Shown in pieces: positions 34,206 to 42,626 of a DNA stretch of 64,000 bases (position 1 is its first letter; every line of letters starts with the position of its first letter). The notes below the pieces were generated by a model that worked only from the letters and a program-made list of their open reading frames with translations, did no database searches and was not told the origin of the DNA. Both the position numbers and the translations under genes were made by a program. The DNA lies in NCBI RefSeq assembly GCF_024756235.1, contig NZ_JANUGY010000008.1, positions 62,001 through 126,000 of the forward strand. Reading direction: 5' to 3'. The DNA is from Massilia kyonggiensis. GTDB lineage: Bacteria > Pseudomonadota > Gammaproteobacteria > Burkholderiales > Burkholderiaceae_D.

Positions 34206-35398
34206 CCGTGGCCGTCCACGGCCGCCAGCACCTCGTCCACGCCGATGCGCGTGACCCAGTCGTCCGGTTCCGGCACCATGATGACCGTACTGAAGGCGCG
34301 GTCGATCGGCACCCACTCCGGGTGGTTGCGGCGCATCAGCGCCACGACCGGCACGCCCACCGCGTTCGCGAGGTGCATCACGGCCGTCTCCACCGAGATC
34401 ACGAGGCTGCACAGCCGCATCGCGGCCGGCAGCTGGAAGAAGTGTTCGTCCGCGCTGAACAGGCGCACGTGCGCCAGGTCCGGGTCGGGGCGCCCTTCGA
34501 ACAGCCGGCGCGCTTCGTCCAGCGCTTCCGGGACGACGTTGACGACGACGGTGACGCCGCGCCACGCGAGCCGGTTCTTCAGCGAGCGGGCCAGCGCCGC
34601 CACACGCTCCAGGGGCCACGTGCGGTCCGGCGATTTCGAATACGCGTTGACGAACACGACCGGTTTGCCCACCGTGCAGCCCCAGGCCGCGAACTGCGCG
34701 TGCGCGCTGCGTACCCAGCGTTCGGGAATGTCCAGCCGAGGCATGCGCGCGGCCGGGGGCACGTCCACGCCGAAGCAGCGGACGAACCAGCCGGCGTAGA
34801 TGTCGCTGATGTGCTGGTGCGCCGCTTCCGCGGGCCCGTACACGGGCAGCGCCGCGTCCAGCTTGCGGTAGCCGGCCCAGCGCGACGGCACGTGCAGCAG
34901 GCGCTCGGCCGGCTTCGTCAGGCCGACGACGAAGCCGCGCGGGCTGATGCGGCGCGCCAGCCGCGCATAGCGGTGGCAGTCGACGACGGCCAGCGACGCG
35001 ACCACCGGATAGTGTTCCGCCCGCGCCTCGTCGACGGACTGCGCGAATGCGGCCGGGCTGTAGGTGCTGTCGTAGACCTTGTCGATCCACGGGCAGGCCG
35101 CGAGCCAGTCGTACAACGCGTACCGTCGGAGATGCGGCCACGCGGCCGGATCGGCCGTGCGGCGCCGTTCGTCGACCCACACGTGGATGCGCACGTGCGG
35201 CCAGGCGCGGGCGAACGCCTGCAAACACGCCTGCAGGTAGGTGAAATCGCCGATGGCGAGGTGGGTGACGAACAGGATGCGGTCGGCGCGCGCCAGCACA
35301 CCGGCCGGGACGAGCGGCAAGGCCGCCGTCGCGTATCGTGCCGCCTCCCGGGCGGCGCGGACCGGAACCGCTCCGGCATGTGCGCGCACTGTATTCAC
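34202..35398 (-). CDS. Glycosyltransferase family 9 (heptosyltransferase-like)
   Basis: 398 residues. The N-terminal Rossmann domain shows ILFVTHLAIGDFTYLQACL, typical of ADP-heptose:LPS heptosyltransferases; the C-terminal half has KPVVFVNAYSKSPDRTWPLERVAAL and the donor-site segment LVISVETAVMHLANAVGVPVVALM. It would transfer a sugar onto LPS core or another envelope glycan. The start is GTG 35398 with an AGGA-rich upstream stretch. It stands alone, so the acceptor cannot be deduced. Its promoter region carries helically phased repeats. Confidence 0.85.
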   Translation of the reverse strand: MNTVRAHAGAVPVRAAREAARYATAALPLVPAGVLARADRILFVTHLAIGDFTYLQACLQAFARAWPHVRIHVWVDERRRTADPAAWPHLRRYALYDWLAACPWIDKVYDSTYSPAAFAQSVDEARAEHYPVVASLAVVDCHRYARLARRISPRGFVVGLTKPAERLLHVPSRWAGYRKLDAALPVYGPAEAAHQHISDIYAGWFVRCFGVDVPPAARMPRLDIPERWVRSAHAQFAAWGCTVGKPVVFVNAYSKSPDRTWPLERVAALARSLKNRLAWRGVTVVVNVVPEALDEARRLFEGRPDPDLAHVRLFSADEHFFQLPAAMRLCSLVISVETAVMHLANAVGVPVVALMRRNHPEWVPIDRAFSTVIMVPEPDDWVTRIGVDEVLAAVDGHG

Positions 35399-35471
35399 CG
35401 TCGTCCTTTCCTGGCTGAGTTTCAGGAATTATGCGCACGACGGCGCGCGCCATGTGTGTCGAATAAAAGTC

Positions 35472-35497
35472 TTTTACCCTTCTTTACGCGCCTTTAC
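35472..35497. repeat. Three helically phased TTTAC repeats upstream of GT9
   Basis: TTTTAC (35472-35477), CTTTAC (35482-35487) and CTTTAC (35492-35497) recur at an exact 10-bp period. They lie 74-100 bp upstream of the GT9 start and immediately after the response-regulator stop codon. Same-face direct repeats are typical of activator sites. Confidence 0.45.
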
Positions 35498-35499
35498 AC

Positions 35500-36087
35500 T
35501 CAACCCGGCACGACCCCGTCGATGCCGACGATGCCCCGCTGCGCCGCCACGACGACCGCCTGCAGCCGCGCCGACACGCCCAGCTTGCCCATCAGGTTGC
35601 GCAAATGCCAACGCACGGTGCCGACGCCGATGCCCAGGTCGCGCGCGATCTGCTTGTCGCAGCGGCCGCCGGCCAACAGGCGCAGCACGTCCGTCTCGCG
35701 GTTCGTCAGGTGCTCGCGGCACCCGCCGGCTTCGAGGTGCTTCGTCACGCCGGGGCTGTAATGCCGGTCGCCCGTCAGGATGCGCCGCACCGCGTACCGC
35801 AGGTCCGCCGCGTCGGCGTCCTCGAGCAAATACCCCGCCACGGCCGCCTCGCAGGCGCGCAGCACGTCCGCCTCGCGGTCGCGGTGCGTGACGACGAGGA
35901 CCTGCCGCCCGCGCGCAATGGCGAGGCCCGTGTCGTAGTCGGCGATGACGAGGTCCGCGCCGGCCGCCGCGCCGGGATCGACATCATGCGTCGTCACCCG
36001 CCAGTCGGGGTCGTGCAGGGATGCCGCGAGACCGGCCGTCATCAGCGGCCGTGCGTGCATCACGTGGATCTTGCTGCCATTCTGCAT
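35500..36087 (-). CDS. LuxR/NarL-type response regulator with degenerate receiver
   Basis: 195 residues. Residues 125-190 form a clear LuxR helix-turn-helix (LTNRETDVLRLLAGGRCDKQI, GIGVGTVRWHLRNLMGKL). The N-terminal half looks like a receiver, with VIADYDTG at the phospho-acceptor position and VLVVTH after strand 4, but lacks the usual acidic pair near the N-terminus, reading IHVMHARPLMTAGL. Phosphorylation may therefore be lost. No sensor kinase is adjacent. The ATG has no strong ribosome site; the start 5 nt from the preceding gene's stop suggests transcription as a unit with the 239-residue protein upstream. Confidence 0.8.
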   Translation of the reverse strand: MQNGSKIHVMHARPLMTAGLAASLHDPDWRVTTHDVDPGAAAGADLVIADYDTGLAIARGRQVLVVTHRDREADVLRACEAAVAGYLLEDADAADLRYAVRRILTGDRHYSPGVTKHLEAGGCREHLTNRETDVLRLLAGGRCDKQIARDLGIGVGTVRWHLRNLMGKLGVSARLQAVVVAAQRGIVGIDGVVPG

Positions 36088-36092
36088 GCGCG

Positions 36093-36812
36093 TCAGCCGA
36101 AACGCACGTCGCTGACGGCGATGGACACGACCAGCGGATCCGTCGAATGGCCGCCGTCCGGGTTGCGCACATAGATCAGGTGGCGGGCCGGCAGCGCAAT
36201 GCCGTCGACCGTCGTGTAGTCCGAAAAATAGTGCACGGCCGGCGTGCCGCCGTTGATGTCGACGTCGTAGTCGTGGCGGCGCAGCCTGAAATCGGCGCCG
36301 ACGTAGAACGTCTGGACGCGGCTGTGCGTGGCGATGGTGTCGGGGTACGTCACGCGCAGGCGGTGCCACCGCTCGCCGTTCTCTTCCCATGCCGGCAGTT
36401 CCTCGAACGCGAAACCCGGTTCCGCGAACGCGAACGGCAGGGTGAGGTAGTTCCACATCGCATAGCCGACGAAATACGCCAGTTGCGGCTCGGACCATTG
36501 CGTGTCGAGGCCGAAGCCGGCGAACGACGCGCGCGGGTCGTCCAGCGCTTCGAGCACGGTGCCATCCGCCGTCTCGATGACGGCCCGCTGCGGCGTCACG
36601 GCCGTGCGGCGGTTCGCCGCGCCGAACGGCGCATGCGACGTCCATTGACGCTTCAGCTCTATCGTGATGTCGACTTCGTCCAGCTTGCCGCCATGTCCTT
36701 TCAGGGGCCACAGGATGCCGCCCTGGCTCAGGTGGGCCGACAGGCGGTCGTGCGACTGCCAGCGGGCCAGGCCGCCGTGGGCTTCGAGAATCTGTTCGAT
36801 CAGCGTGTTCAT
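36093..36812 (-). CDS. Conserved hypothetical beta-rich protein (239 aa)
   Basis: 239 residues without a signal peptide. The start is NTLIEQILEAHGGLARWQSHDRL; the body alternates strands such as VDITIELKRQWTSHAPF and VQTFYVGADFRLRRHDYDVDI, and ends TDPLVVSIAVSDVRF. The layout recalls LolA/outer-membrane lipoprotein carrier-like folds, but no diagnostic motif supports that. AAGGAAAAAACA precedes the ATG. It lies between the cytochrome gene (24 bp upstream) and the LuxR-type regulator (5 bp downstream), so it may share their transcript. Confidence 0.7.
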   Translation of the reverse strand: MNTLIEQILEAHGGLARWQSHDRLSAHLSQGGILWPLKGHGGKLDEVDITIELKRQWTSHAPFGAANRRTAVTPQRAVIETADGTVLEALDDPRASFAGFGLDTQWSEPQLAYFVGYAMWNYLTLPFAFAEPGFAFEELPAWEENGERWHRLRVTYPDTIATHSRVQTFYVGADFRLRRHDYDVDINGGTPAVHYFSDYTTVDGIALPARHLIYVRNPDGGHSTDPLVVSIAVSDVRFG

Positions 36813-36835
36813 TGTTTTTTCCTTATCAGGTTGGT

Positions 36836-37369
36836 TCAGGGCGTGCCGGGGCACGGCAGGCCGGCATCCGCCCACGCGACGAGGGCCTTCACGAACTCGT
36901 CATGCGACAGCGCCGGCGTCGTGCGGTTGCCGCCGGGCTGCCATGCCCACAGCACGAGCGGGTCGGTGCGCATGTGCTCCACCACCTCGTGCGGCGTCTT
37001 GCGGTTGCCGTTGCGGGCCGGGTCGCGCATCTGCAGGCAGACCGCCTTCTTGTCCAGCCCCTGCCACGTCATGCTGCGCGGCGCCAGGTGCCAGTCCTTC
37101 ACGCCGGGCACGCGCCCGTCCGCGGAATTCGTCGCCTGGTGGCAGGCCTGGCAGCGCAGCGCGGCCGAGCCGTGACCGTCCGCGCCGCGCACCACCTGCT
37201 GCGCGTGGATGACGCCCCAGTCCTTCTGGCGCGGCGCGTCGGCCTGGTGGCAGTTGATGCAGCGCGGGCCCATCACGACGCTGGCCACCGGGTCGAACAG
37301 GGAGGCGTCGCCCGCGTGCACGGTTGCGCACAGACCCAGGGCCAGCATGCCGAGCAGTGCCTTACGCAT
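36836..37369 (-). CDS. Diheme c-type cytochrome
   Basis: 177 residues with signal peptide 1-19 and two heme-binding motifs, CINCH (37-41) and CQACH (73-77). A further Cys pair near CLQMRDP and GLPCPGTP could form a disulfide. It likely takes electrons from the molybdenum hydroxylase encoded just upstream and passes them to the respiratory chain. Its start overlaps the stop of the [2Fe-2S] subunit gene by 8 bp, indicating one operon. No classical monoheme cytochrome c fold is apparent; the spacing is closer to multiheme reductase partners. Confidence 0.88.
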   Translation of the reverse strand: MRKALLGMLALGLCATVHAGDASLFDPVASVVMGPRCINCHQADAPRQKDWGVIHAQQVVRGADGHGSAALRCQACHQATNSADGRVPGVKDWHLAPRSMTWQGLDKKAVCLQMRDPARNGNRKTPHEVVEHMRTDPLVLWAWQPGGNRTTPALSHDEFVKALVAWADAGLPCPGTP

Positions 37370-37817
37370 CGCCCGCCGCCTGGTGGATGGCGAGCCGGAT
37401 GCGCTGGTACGTGCCGCAGCGGCAGATATTGCCCGACATGGCCTGGTCGATGTCCGTGTCGGTCGGCTTCGGGATCGCCTTCAGCAGCGCGGTCGCGGCC
37501 ATGATCTGGCCGGACTGGCAGTAGCCGCACTGCGGTACGTCCAGCGCCGCCCAGGCCTTCTGCACGCGCTGGCCGACTTGTGTGGCGCCGATCGCTTCGA
37601 TGGTCGTGATCTTGTGGCCGGCCGCGGCCGAGATGGGCGTCACGCAGGCGCGCACGGGCTGGCCGTCCAGGTGCACCGTGCAGGCGCCGCACAGCGCCAT
37701 TCCGCAGCCGAACTTGGTGCCGTTCAGGTGCAGCTCGTCGCGCAGCACCCACAGCAGGGGCGTGTCCGGTTCGGCCGTCACGGTCTGCCGTTTGCCGTTG
37801 ATGTTCAATGTGGTCAT
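37362..37817 (-). CDS. [2Fe-2S] subunit of an isoquinoline 1-oxidoreductase-like hydroxylase
   Basis: 151 residues, small subunit of a xanthine-oxidase-family enzyme. N-terminal plant-type cluster CGMALCGACTVHLDG with a further Cys (ACVTP); C-terminal helical cluster CGYCQSGQ and CRCGTYQRI. It relays electrons from the molybdopterin subunit (the next gene upstream) to the diheme cytochrome. There is no FAD subunit, as in the IorAB type. The gap to the large subunit gene is 14 bp. Confidence 0.92.
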   Translation of the reverse strand: MTTLNINGKRQTVTAEPDTPLLWVLRDELHLNGTKFGCGMALCGACTVHLDGQPVRACVTPISAAAGHKITTIEAIGATQVGQRVQKAWAALDVPQCGYCQSGQIMAATALLKAIPKPTDTDIDQAMSGNICRCGTYQRIRLAIHQAAGDA

Positions 37818-37831
37818 GGTCTTTCCTTCGT

Positions 37832-39979
37832 TCAGGCGGTGGGCAGGGTTGCGCCGATGGGCAGCTTGCGGATGCGGCGGCCGGACAGCGCGTACACGGC
37901 GTTGGCCAGCGCGGGCATCAATGCGGCCGTTCCCGGCTCGCCCATGCCGCCCGGCGCGTCGGCACTGGCCACGATGTGCGTCTCGACCTTCGGCGCCTCG
38001 TGCATCCTCAGCACGCGGTAGTCGTGAAAATTGCTCTGTTCGACGCGGCCGTCGCGGAACGTGATGTCGCCGTACAGCGCGCCGCTGATGCCGAACACGA
38101 TGGCGCTTTCGACCTGCGCGCGCACCGTGTCCGGGTTCACGACGGCGCCGCAATCGACCGCGCACACGACGCGCGGCACGCGGATCTCGTTCTCGGGCCC
38201 GGCCACGGCGTCGACGACGAGCGCCATGTAGGTCCCGAACGCGAACTGCACGGACAGCCCGCGGCCGGCGTTGCCGGCACGCGGCCCCTGCCACCCGGCC
38301 TTCTCTGCCGCGAGTTCCAGCACACGGCGCGCGCGCGGGTCATTGCCGAGCAGGTCGAGGCGGTAGCGCAGCGGGTCGGCGCCGGCGGCAGCCGCCAGCT
38401 CGTCGATGAAGCTCTCCACCACGTACACGTTGTGCGTGGGACCGACGCCGCGCCAGAACGCGGTCGGGATGTTGCGCGGTTCGTGGCGCACGTAAGAGAC
38501 GCCGATCGCGGGGAAGGCGTACGGCGGGGCCTCGGCGCCATCCATCGTCTCGTGGTCGAAGCCGTTCTGAAATGCGGGCGGCATGAAGCGGCCGAGCACG
38601 GACGATCCCGTGACGTGGTGCGTCCACGCGACGACCTTGCCCTGCGCGTCGAGGCCCGCGCGCACGCGGTCGTAGAAGTACGGGCGGTACATGTCGTGCT
38701 GGATGTCCTGTTCGCGGCTCCATACCACCTTGACCGGGTGCCGCACTTCGCGCGCGATGCGCACGGCGCGTTCGACGCCGTCGATCTCCAGCCGGCGCCC
38801 GAAGCCGCCGCCCAGCAGGTGGTTGTGCACCGTCACGCGCTCTTCCGGCAGGCCCGTGACCTTGGCCGCGACGGCGCGCGCGCGGGTGATGACCTGGGTG
38901 CCGGTCCAGATCTCGCAGCTGTCCGGCTTCACGTGCACGGTGCAGTTCATCGGCTCCATCGCGGCGTGCGCGAGGAACGGCAGCTCGTAGGTCGCCTCGA
39001 TCACGCGCGCGGCCTTGCCCAGCGCGGCTTCCGGGTCGCCTTCCGAGCGCACCTTCGCGCCCTTTGCAAGAGACGCCTGCGCCATGTCGGCCACGATGTC
39101 CTGCGTCGCCAGGCCGGCGTTCGGGCCGTCGTCCCAACGGGGCGCCAGCGCCACGATGCCCTTGTTGGCGGCGCCCATGTTGTCGGCGACGACGGCCACG
39201 CAATCGTCCAGCCTGACGACCTGGCGCACGCCGCGGATGCGCAGCGCGGCCGCGTCGTCCGCGCCGGCCAGGCGGCCGCCGAACACCGGACTGATGGCCA
39301 GCGCGGCCACCTTCATGCCGGGAACGACGGCGTCGATGCCGTAGCGTGCCGACCCGTCCAGCTTGCCGGCCGTGTCGAGGCGTTTCGCCGGCGTGCCGAT
39401 CAGCCGGAATTCGCGCGCCGGTTTCAGCACGACGTCGGCATCCTTCGGCAGCGGCAGTTTCGCGGCATCGTCGACCAGCTGCCCGTAGCGCAGCCTGCGC
39501 CCGCTGGGGACGTGCAGCACGGCGCCCCGCTCGGCGCGGCACGACTCAGCATCGACGTTCCAGCGGGCGGCCGCCGCACGCACCAGCAGCACGCGCGCCG
39601 TGGCGCCGGCGCGGCGCATGGGTTCCCACGCGGCGCGGATCGTCGTCGAGCCACCCGTCACCTGGAAGCCGAGGGCCGGGTTGACGAACTTGGCGTCATC
39701 GGGCGGGGCGTGTTCCAGCACGACGTCCTTCAGGTCGATCTCGAGTTCTTCCGCGACCAGCATGGGGATGGACGTGTAGGTGCCCTGCCCCATCTCGACG
39801 TAAGGCATGGTCAGGATCACCTTGCCGTCGGGGCGGATGCGCACGATGGCGTTGGGGGCCAGGCCGGACGCCAGCGCGGCCGCGCCGGCAAGGGGCAGCG
39901 CGAACTGGAGCAGCAGGCCGCCTCCGGCGGCGGCGCCGGCCGCGAGGAAGCGGCGCCGGGATAGGGTGGGATGGGACAA
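37832..39979 (-). CDS. Molybdopterin subunit of an IorB-like aldehyde/heterocycle oxidoreductase
   Basis: 715 residues. A Tat signal (SRRRFLAAG) shows export to the periplasm with the cofactor bound. Cofactor-binding segments include MPYVEMGQGTYTSIPMLVAEEL, GSTTIRAAWEPMRRAGA, GGGFGRRLEIDGV and the C-terminal AMGEPGTAAL-like GGMGEPGTAALMPALANAVY, whose Glu is the likely active-site base. The substrate is unknown; relatives oxidise N-heterocycles or aldehydes. The start is TTG 39979 with AGGAG 6 nt upstream; ATG 39985 directly abuts the same AGGAG and is a worse fit. An AraC-type regulator lies just upstream. Confidence 0.9.
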   Translation of the reverse strand: MSHPTLSRRRFLAAGAAAGGGLLLQFALPLAGAAALASGLAPNAIVRIRPDGKVILTMPYVEMGQGTYTSIPMLVAEELEIDLKDVVLEHAPPDDAKFVNPALGFQVTGGSTTIRAAWEPMRRAGATARVLLVRAAAARWNVDAESCRAERGAVLHVPSGRRLRYGQLVDDAAKLPLPKDADVVLKPAREFRLIGTPAKRLDTAGKLDGSARYGIDAVVPGMKVAALAISPVFGGRLAGADDAAALRIRGVRQVVRLDDCVAVVADNMGAANKGIVALAPRWDDGPNAGLATQDIVADMAQASLAKGAKVRSEGDPEAALGKAARVIEATYELPFLAHAAMEPMNCTVHVKPDSCEIWTGTQVITRARAVAAKVTGLPEERVTVHNHLLGGGFGRRLEIDGVERAVRIAREVRHPVKVVWSREQDIQHDMYRPYFYDRVRAGLDAQGKVVAWTHHVTGSSVLGRFMPPAFQNGFDHETMDGAEAPPYAFPAIGVSYVRHEPRNIPTAFWRGVGPTHNVYVVESFIDELAAAAGADPLRYRLDLLGNDPRARRVLELAAEKAGWQGPRAGNAGRGLSVQFAFGTYMALVVDAVAGPENEIRVPRVVCAVDCGAVVNPDTVRAQVESAIVFGISGALYGDITFRDGRVEQSNFHDYRVLRMHEAPKVETHIVASADAPGGMGEPGTAALMPALANAVYALSGRRIRKLPIGATLPTA

Positions 39980-40026
39980 GGTCATCTCCTGTGGACTGGA
40001 TACCAATCATTGTAGAAAGGCAAGCA

Positions 40027-40077
40027 CCCTGTCGTGGGCCATCATCGGGGCGATCCGGGCCATCGCACCCCTGTCGT
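40027..40077. promoter_or_regulatory. Nested direct repeats upstream of the hydroxylase operon
   Basis: CCCTGTCGT occurs at 40027-40035 and 40069-40077 (42 bp apart), and GGGCCATC at 40036-40043 and 40057-40064 (21 bp apart). Spacings of two and four helical turns are typical of AraC-family activator sites, and a GlxA/AraC-type gene lies adjacent. The site is 48-98 bp before the hydroxylase start. Confidence 0.4.
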
Positions 40078-40087
40078 TGGATAGGGG

Positions 40088-41026
40088 TCAGTCCGGGCGG
40101 CGGCGCAGGTCTTGCGGCGTCTGCCGGTACACCCGCGCAAGCGCCATACGCATCTGTTCCGTGCTCGTGAACCCGGCTTCGCGCGCCACCGTGTCCAGCG
40201 GCAGCGTGGAGCTCTCCAGCAGCATGCGCGCGACCTCCGCGCGCAAGGTCTCGATGGCGCGCGCGGGCGATTGCCCCGTCTCCGCGCGGAACATGCGCGT
40301 GAAGTGGCGCCGGCTCATGTGGACCTGCTCCGCGAGTTCGTCGATCGACAGCGGCAGCCGGAGATTGCGGCGCGCATAACCGAGCGCCGTGCGGATGCGG
40401 TCGGATTTCGGCCGCATGTCCAGCAGGTTGGACGATTGCGTGTCCGCGCCGCTGCGCCAGTGGTACAGCACGAGCTTGCGCGCCACGGCCAGCGCGACGT
40501 CCACGCCGAGATCGTCCTCCACGAGCGCGAGCGCGAGGTCGATCGACGCCGTCATCCCGGCCGAACTCCAGATCTTGCCGTCGCGGATCCACACGCGCTC
40601 CGGGTCGACGCGGATGGCCGGATGGCGCTTCTGCAGGCCCGCCGCATGCACGGCGCGCACGGCGACGAGACGCCCGTCCAGCAGCCCGGTCGGCGCCAGC
40701 AGCGCCGTGCCGTTGCAGACGGTGCCGATACGGCGCGCGCCGGTCGCGGCCCCGCGCAGCAGGGCGACGGTGTCGGCGTCCGGGACGATCGGATCGGCCG
40801 CACCGAACACGAGGACGGTGTCGAACGCGCCGTCGGCGGCGCGCCATGCCTGCGTCTCGAGCGTGGCACCGGCCGCGCTGCGGATGGGCGTGCCGTGCGC
40901 GGACACGATGCGCAGGTCGTACGTCCCGCCGCCATACTCGTTGTTGGCGAGGTCGAACACGGTCATGGCGCCGAGGTCGACGAGCTGGAAGCCGGGGAAC
41001 AAGAAAAAGGCAATGGTTCGGTTCAT
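40088..41026 (-). CDS. GlxA-like AraC regulator with DJ-1/PfpI domain
   Basis: 312 residues. Residues 1-185 form a DJ-1/PfpI amidotransferase-like sensor (IAFFLFPGFQLVDLGAMTVFD, IGTVCNGTALLAPTGLLDG with the elbow Cys, WSSAGMTASIDLALALVE). Residues 205-310 are the AraC double helix-turn-helix (LSIDELAEQVHMSRRHFTRMF, DTVAREAGFTSTEQMRMAL). The family senses small molecules or redox change; the ligand is unknown. It is transcribed toward the hydroxylase operon and is probably its activator. It diverges from the HxlR gene. Confidence 0.9.
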   Translation of the reverse strand: MNRTIAFFLFPGFQLVDLGAMTVFDLANNEYGGGTYDLRIVSAHGTPIRSAAGATLETQAWRAADGAFDTVLVFGAADPIVPDADTVALLRGAATGARRIGTVCNGTALLAPTGLLDGRLVAVRAVHAAGLQKRHPAIRVDPERVWIRDGKIWSSAGMTASIDLALALVEDDLGVDVALAVARKLVLYHWRSGADTQSSNLLDMRPKSDRIRTALGYARRNLRLPLSIDELAEQVHMSRRHFTRMFRAETGQSPARAIETLRAEVARMLLESSTLPLDTVAREAGFTSTEQMRMALARVYRQTPQDLRRRPD

Positions 41027-41126
41027 GGTTCAGGGCAGATGATCGCGCACCCTGCGGCAGGCGTTCGGACGTATTTCCCTCATCGACGGACATGCGGGAG
41101 CCCGAAGGGTAAAGCATTGCCGCTTC

Positions 41127-41146
41127 AATTGTAAGAACATACAATT
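41127..41146. promoter_or_regulatory. Inverted repeat AATTGTA-N6-TACAATT, probable HxlR operator
   Basis: Perfect 7-bp arms (41127-41133, 41140-41146) lie about 30 bp before the hxlR-type gene. A TACTAT at 41155-41160 could be the -10 box, giving a start near the GTG at 41168. HxlR proteins bind such A/T-rich dyads and usually autoregulate. Confidence 0.5.
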
Positions 41147-41176
41147 AACATCCTTACTATCATTTTTGTGCGTACC

Positions 41177-41587
41177 ATGCGACCGAAACGCCTCGATCCG
41201 AAGGGCGGCTGCCCCGTCGAACTGACAGTCTCCGTGATCGGGGGCGCCTGGAAACCGATGATCCTGTTCCAGCTGCTCGTGGACGGGAAAAAGCGTTTCA
41301 TGGAGTTGTCGCGCTGCGTGCCCGGCGCGACGCAGCGCATGCTCACCCTGCAGTTGCGCGAACTGGAGGCGGACGGGATCGTGCTCCGGCACGTGTACCC
41401 GGAAGTGCCGCCGCGCGTGGAGTACGAGCTCACGGCGATCGGCAAGCAGCTGGGCGCCGTCATGCGCAGCCTGCGCGACTGGGGCGTGCGCTATCGCGAA
41501 GAACGCCCGGAGGCGCTCGCCGCGTGGCAGAAGCAGACCGGGCTGGATGCTTGTCCCGGCGACGGCACCGATACCGTGCAGGACTGA
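41177..41587 (+). CDS. HxlR-family winged-helix regulator
   Basis: 136 residues. The family hallmark is plain: a Cys near the N-terminus (GGCPVELTVSVIGGAWKPMIL), then FMELSRCVPGATQRMLTLQLRELEADGIV and the wing VYPEVPPRVEYELTAIGKQL. Several members sense aldehydes, quinones or disulfide stress through that Cys. An in-frame GTG at 41168 could also start the protein, with hardly any leader if the upstream TACTAT is the -10 box. Neither start has a Shine-Dalgarno sequence. Its likely target is the divergent region or itself. Confidence 0.88.
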   Translation: MRPKRLDPKGGCPVELTVSVIGGAWKPMILFQLLVDGKKRFMELSRCVPGATQRMLTLQLRELEADGIVLRHVYPEVPPRVEYELTAIGKQLGAVMRSLRDWGVRYREERPEALAAWQKQTGLDACPGDGTDTVQD

Positions 41588-41683
41588 TGGCCAGTACAGT
41601 GCCGGCCGCAATCGGCCCGCTGTGCCTGTCGGCGGACCGTGCCGTTGCGTAGACTGGGCCCGTCCCCACTCCGCGAGATGCGC

Positions 41684-42562
41684 ATGGCACGCCACCCCTT
41701 CAAGACCGTCGACGTTTTCACCGCCACCCCGTTCCGGGGCAATCCGCTCGCCATCGTGTTCGACGCCGACGACCTGTCCACCGCGCAGATGCAGCGCATC
41801 GCCAACTGGATTAACCTGTCCGAGACGACGTTCGTGCTGCGCCCCACGCAAGCTGGCGCCGACTACCGCGTGCGCATCTTCACGCCCAGCGCCGAGCTGC
41901 CGTTCGCCGGCCATCCCACCATCGGCACGGCGCATGCGCTGCTGGAAGCGGGCAGTATCGCGCCGCGCGACGGCGTCCTGCTGCAGGAGTGCGCGCGGGG
42001 CCTGGTCCGGCTGGACGTGACGCACGCCGCCGATGGCGCCCGCTGGATCGCGTTCGAACTGCCGGCGGGCACGATCACCCCGCTGGACGCGGCGCAGGCG
42101 GATGAACTGGCGCGCATCGTCGGCACGCCGCTGGCCGGCATCGCGCCGCCGGCCCTCGTGGATGCGGGGACGCGCTGGGTCGTCGCACAGTTGCCGGATG
42201 CCCGCGCCGTGCTGGCCGCCGCGCCCGACCTGGCCCGCATGAAGGCGCACGATGCCGCAAGCGGCAACACGGGCGTGATCGTGTTCGGGCCGCACGACGA
42301 CGGCGCCGGCGCACGCATCGAGGTCCGCGCATTCGCACCGGCGCACGGCGTGGACGAAGATCCGGTCTGCGGCAGCGGCAACGGGTCCATCGCCGCGTAC
42401 CTGCGCCACACGGGCCAGGCGGACGCCTTCGGCCGCGACTTCCTGTCCAGCCAGGGCGCCGCAGTGGGCCGGGCCGGCATCCTGCGTCTGCAGACCGGCG
42501 AGAATGCGATCCGGGTCGGCGGCAACGCCGTCACGTGCGTCGACGGCTGCCTGACGTTCTGA
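41684..42562 (+). CDS. PhzF-family isomerase/epimerase-like protein
   Basis: 292 residues, two-lobed diaminopimelate-epimerase-like fold. FKTVDVFTATPFRGNPLAIV starts the first lobe; the catalytic Glu47 is in NLSETTFVL; IFTPSAELPFAGHPTIGTA and VDEDPVCGSGNGSIAAYLR complete the active site. PhzF itself isomerises a phenazine precursor, but most homologues stand alone and have no known substrate, as here. The start at ATG 41684 follows a weak GAG; an earlier ATG at 41639 lacks support. Confidence 0.88.
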   Translation: MARHPFKTVDVFTATPFRGNPLAIVFDADDLSTAQMQRIANWINLSETTFVLRPTQAGADYRVRIFTPSAELPFAGHPTIGTAHALLEAGSIAPRDGVLLQECARGLVRLDVTHAADGARWIAFELPAGTITPLDAAQADELARIVGTPLAGIAPPALVDAGTRWVVAQLPDARAVLAAAPDLARMKAHDAASGNTGVIVFGPHDDGAGARIEVRAFAPAHGVDEDPVCGSGNGSIAAYLRHTGQADAFGRDFLSSQGAAVGRAGILRLQTGENAIRVGGNAVTCVDGCLTF

Positions 42563-42626
42563 GGTCTTGATCGAACCGCCGCCCCGGGCTACGCTGGCGG
42601 CTTCGATCACGGCACGGAGAACACGC

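Noticed and set aside
40067..40088. ACCCCT-N10-AGGGGT as terminator of the hydroxylase or GlxA genes
   Set aside because: Short stem, long loop, no T-run on either strand, and it lies upstream of one gene and inside the end of the other.
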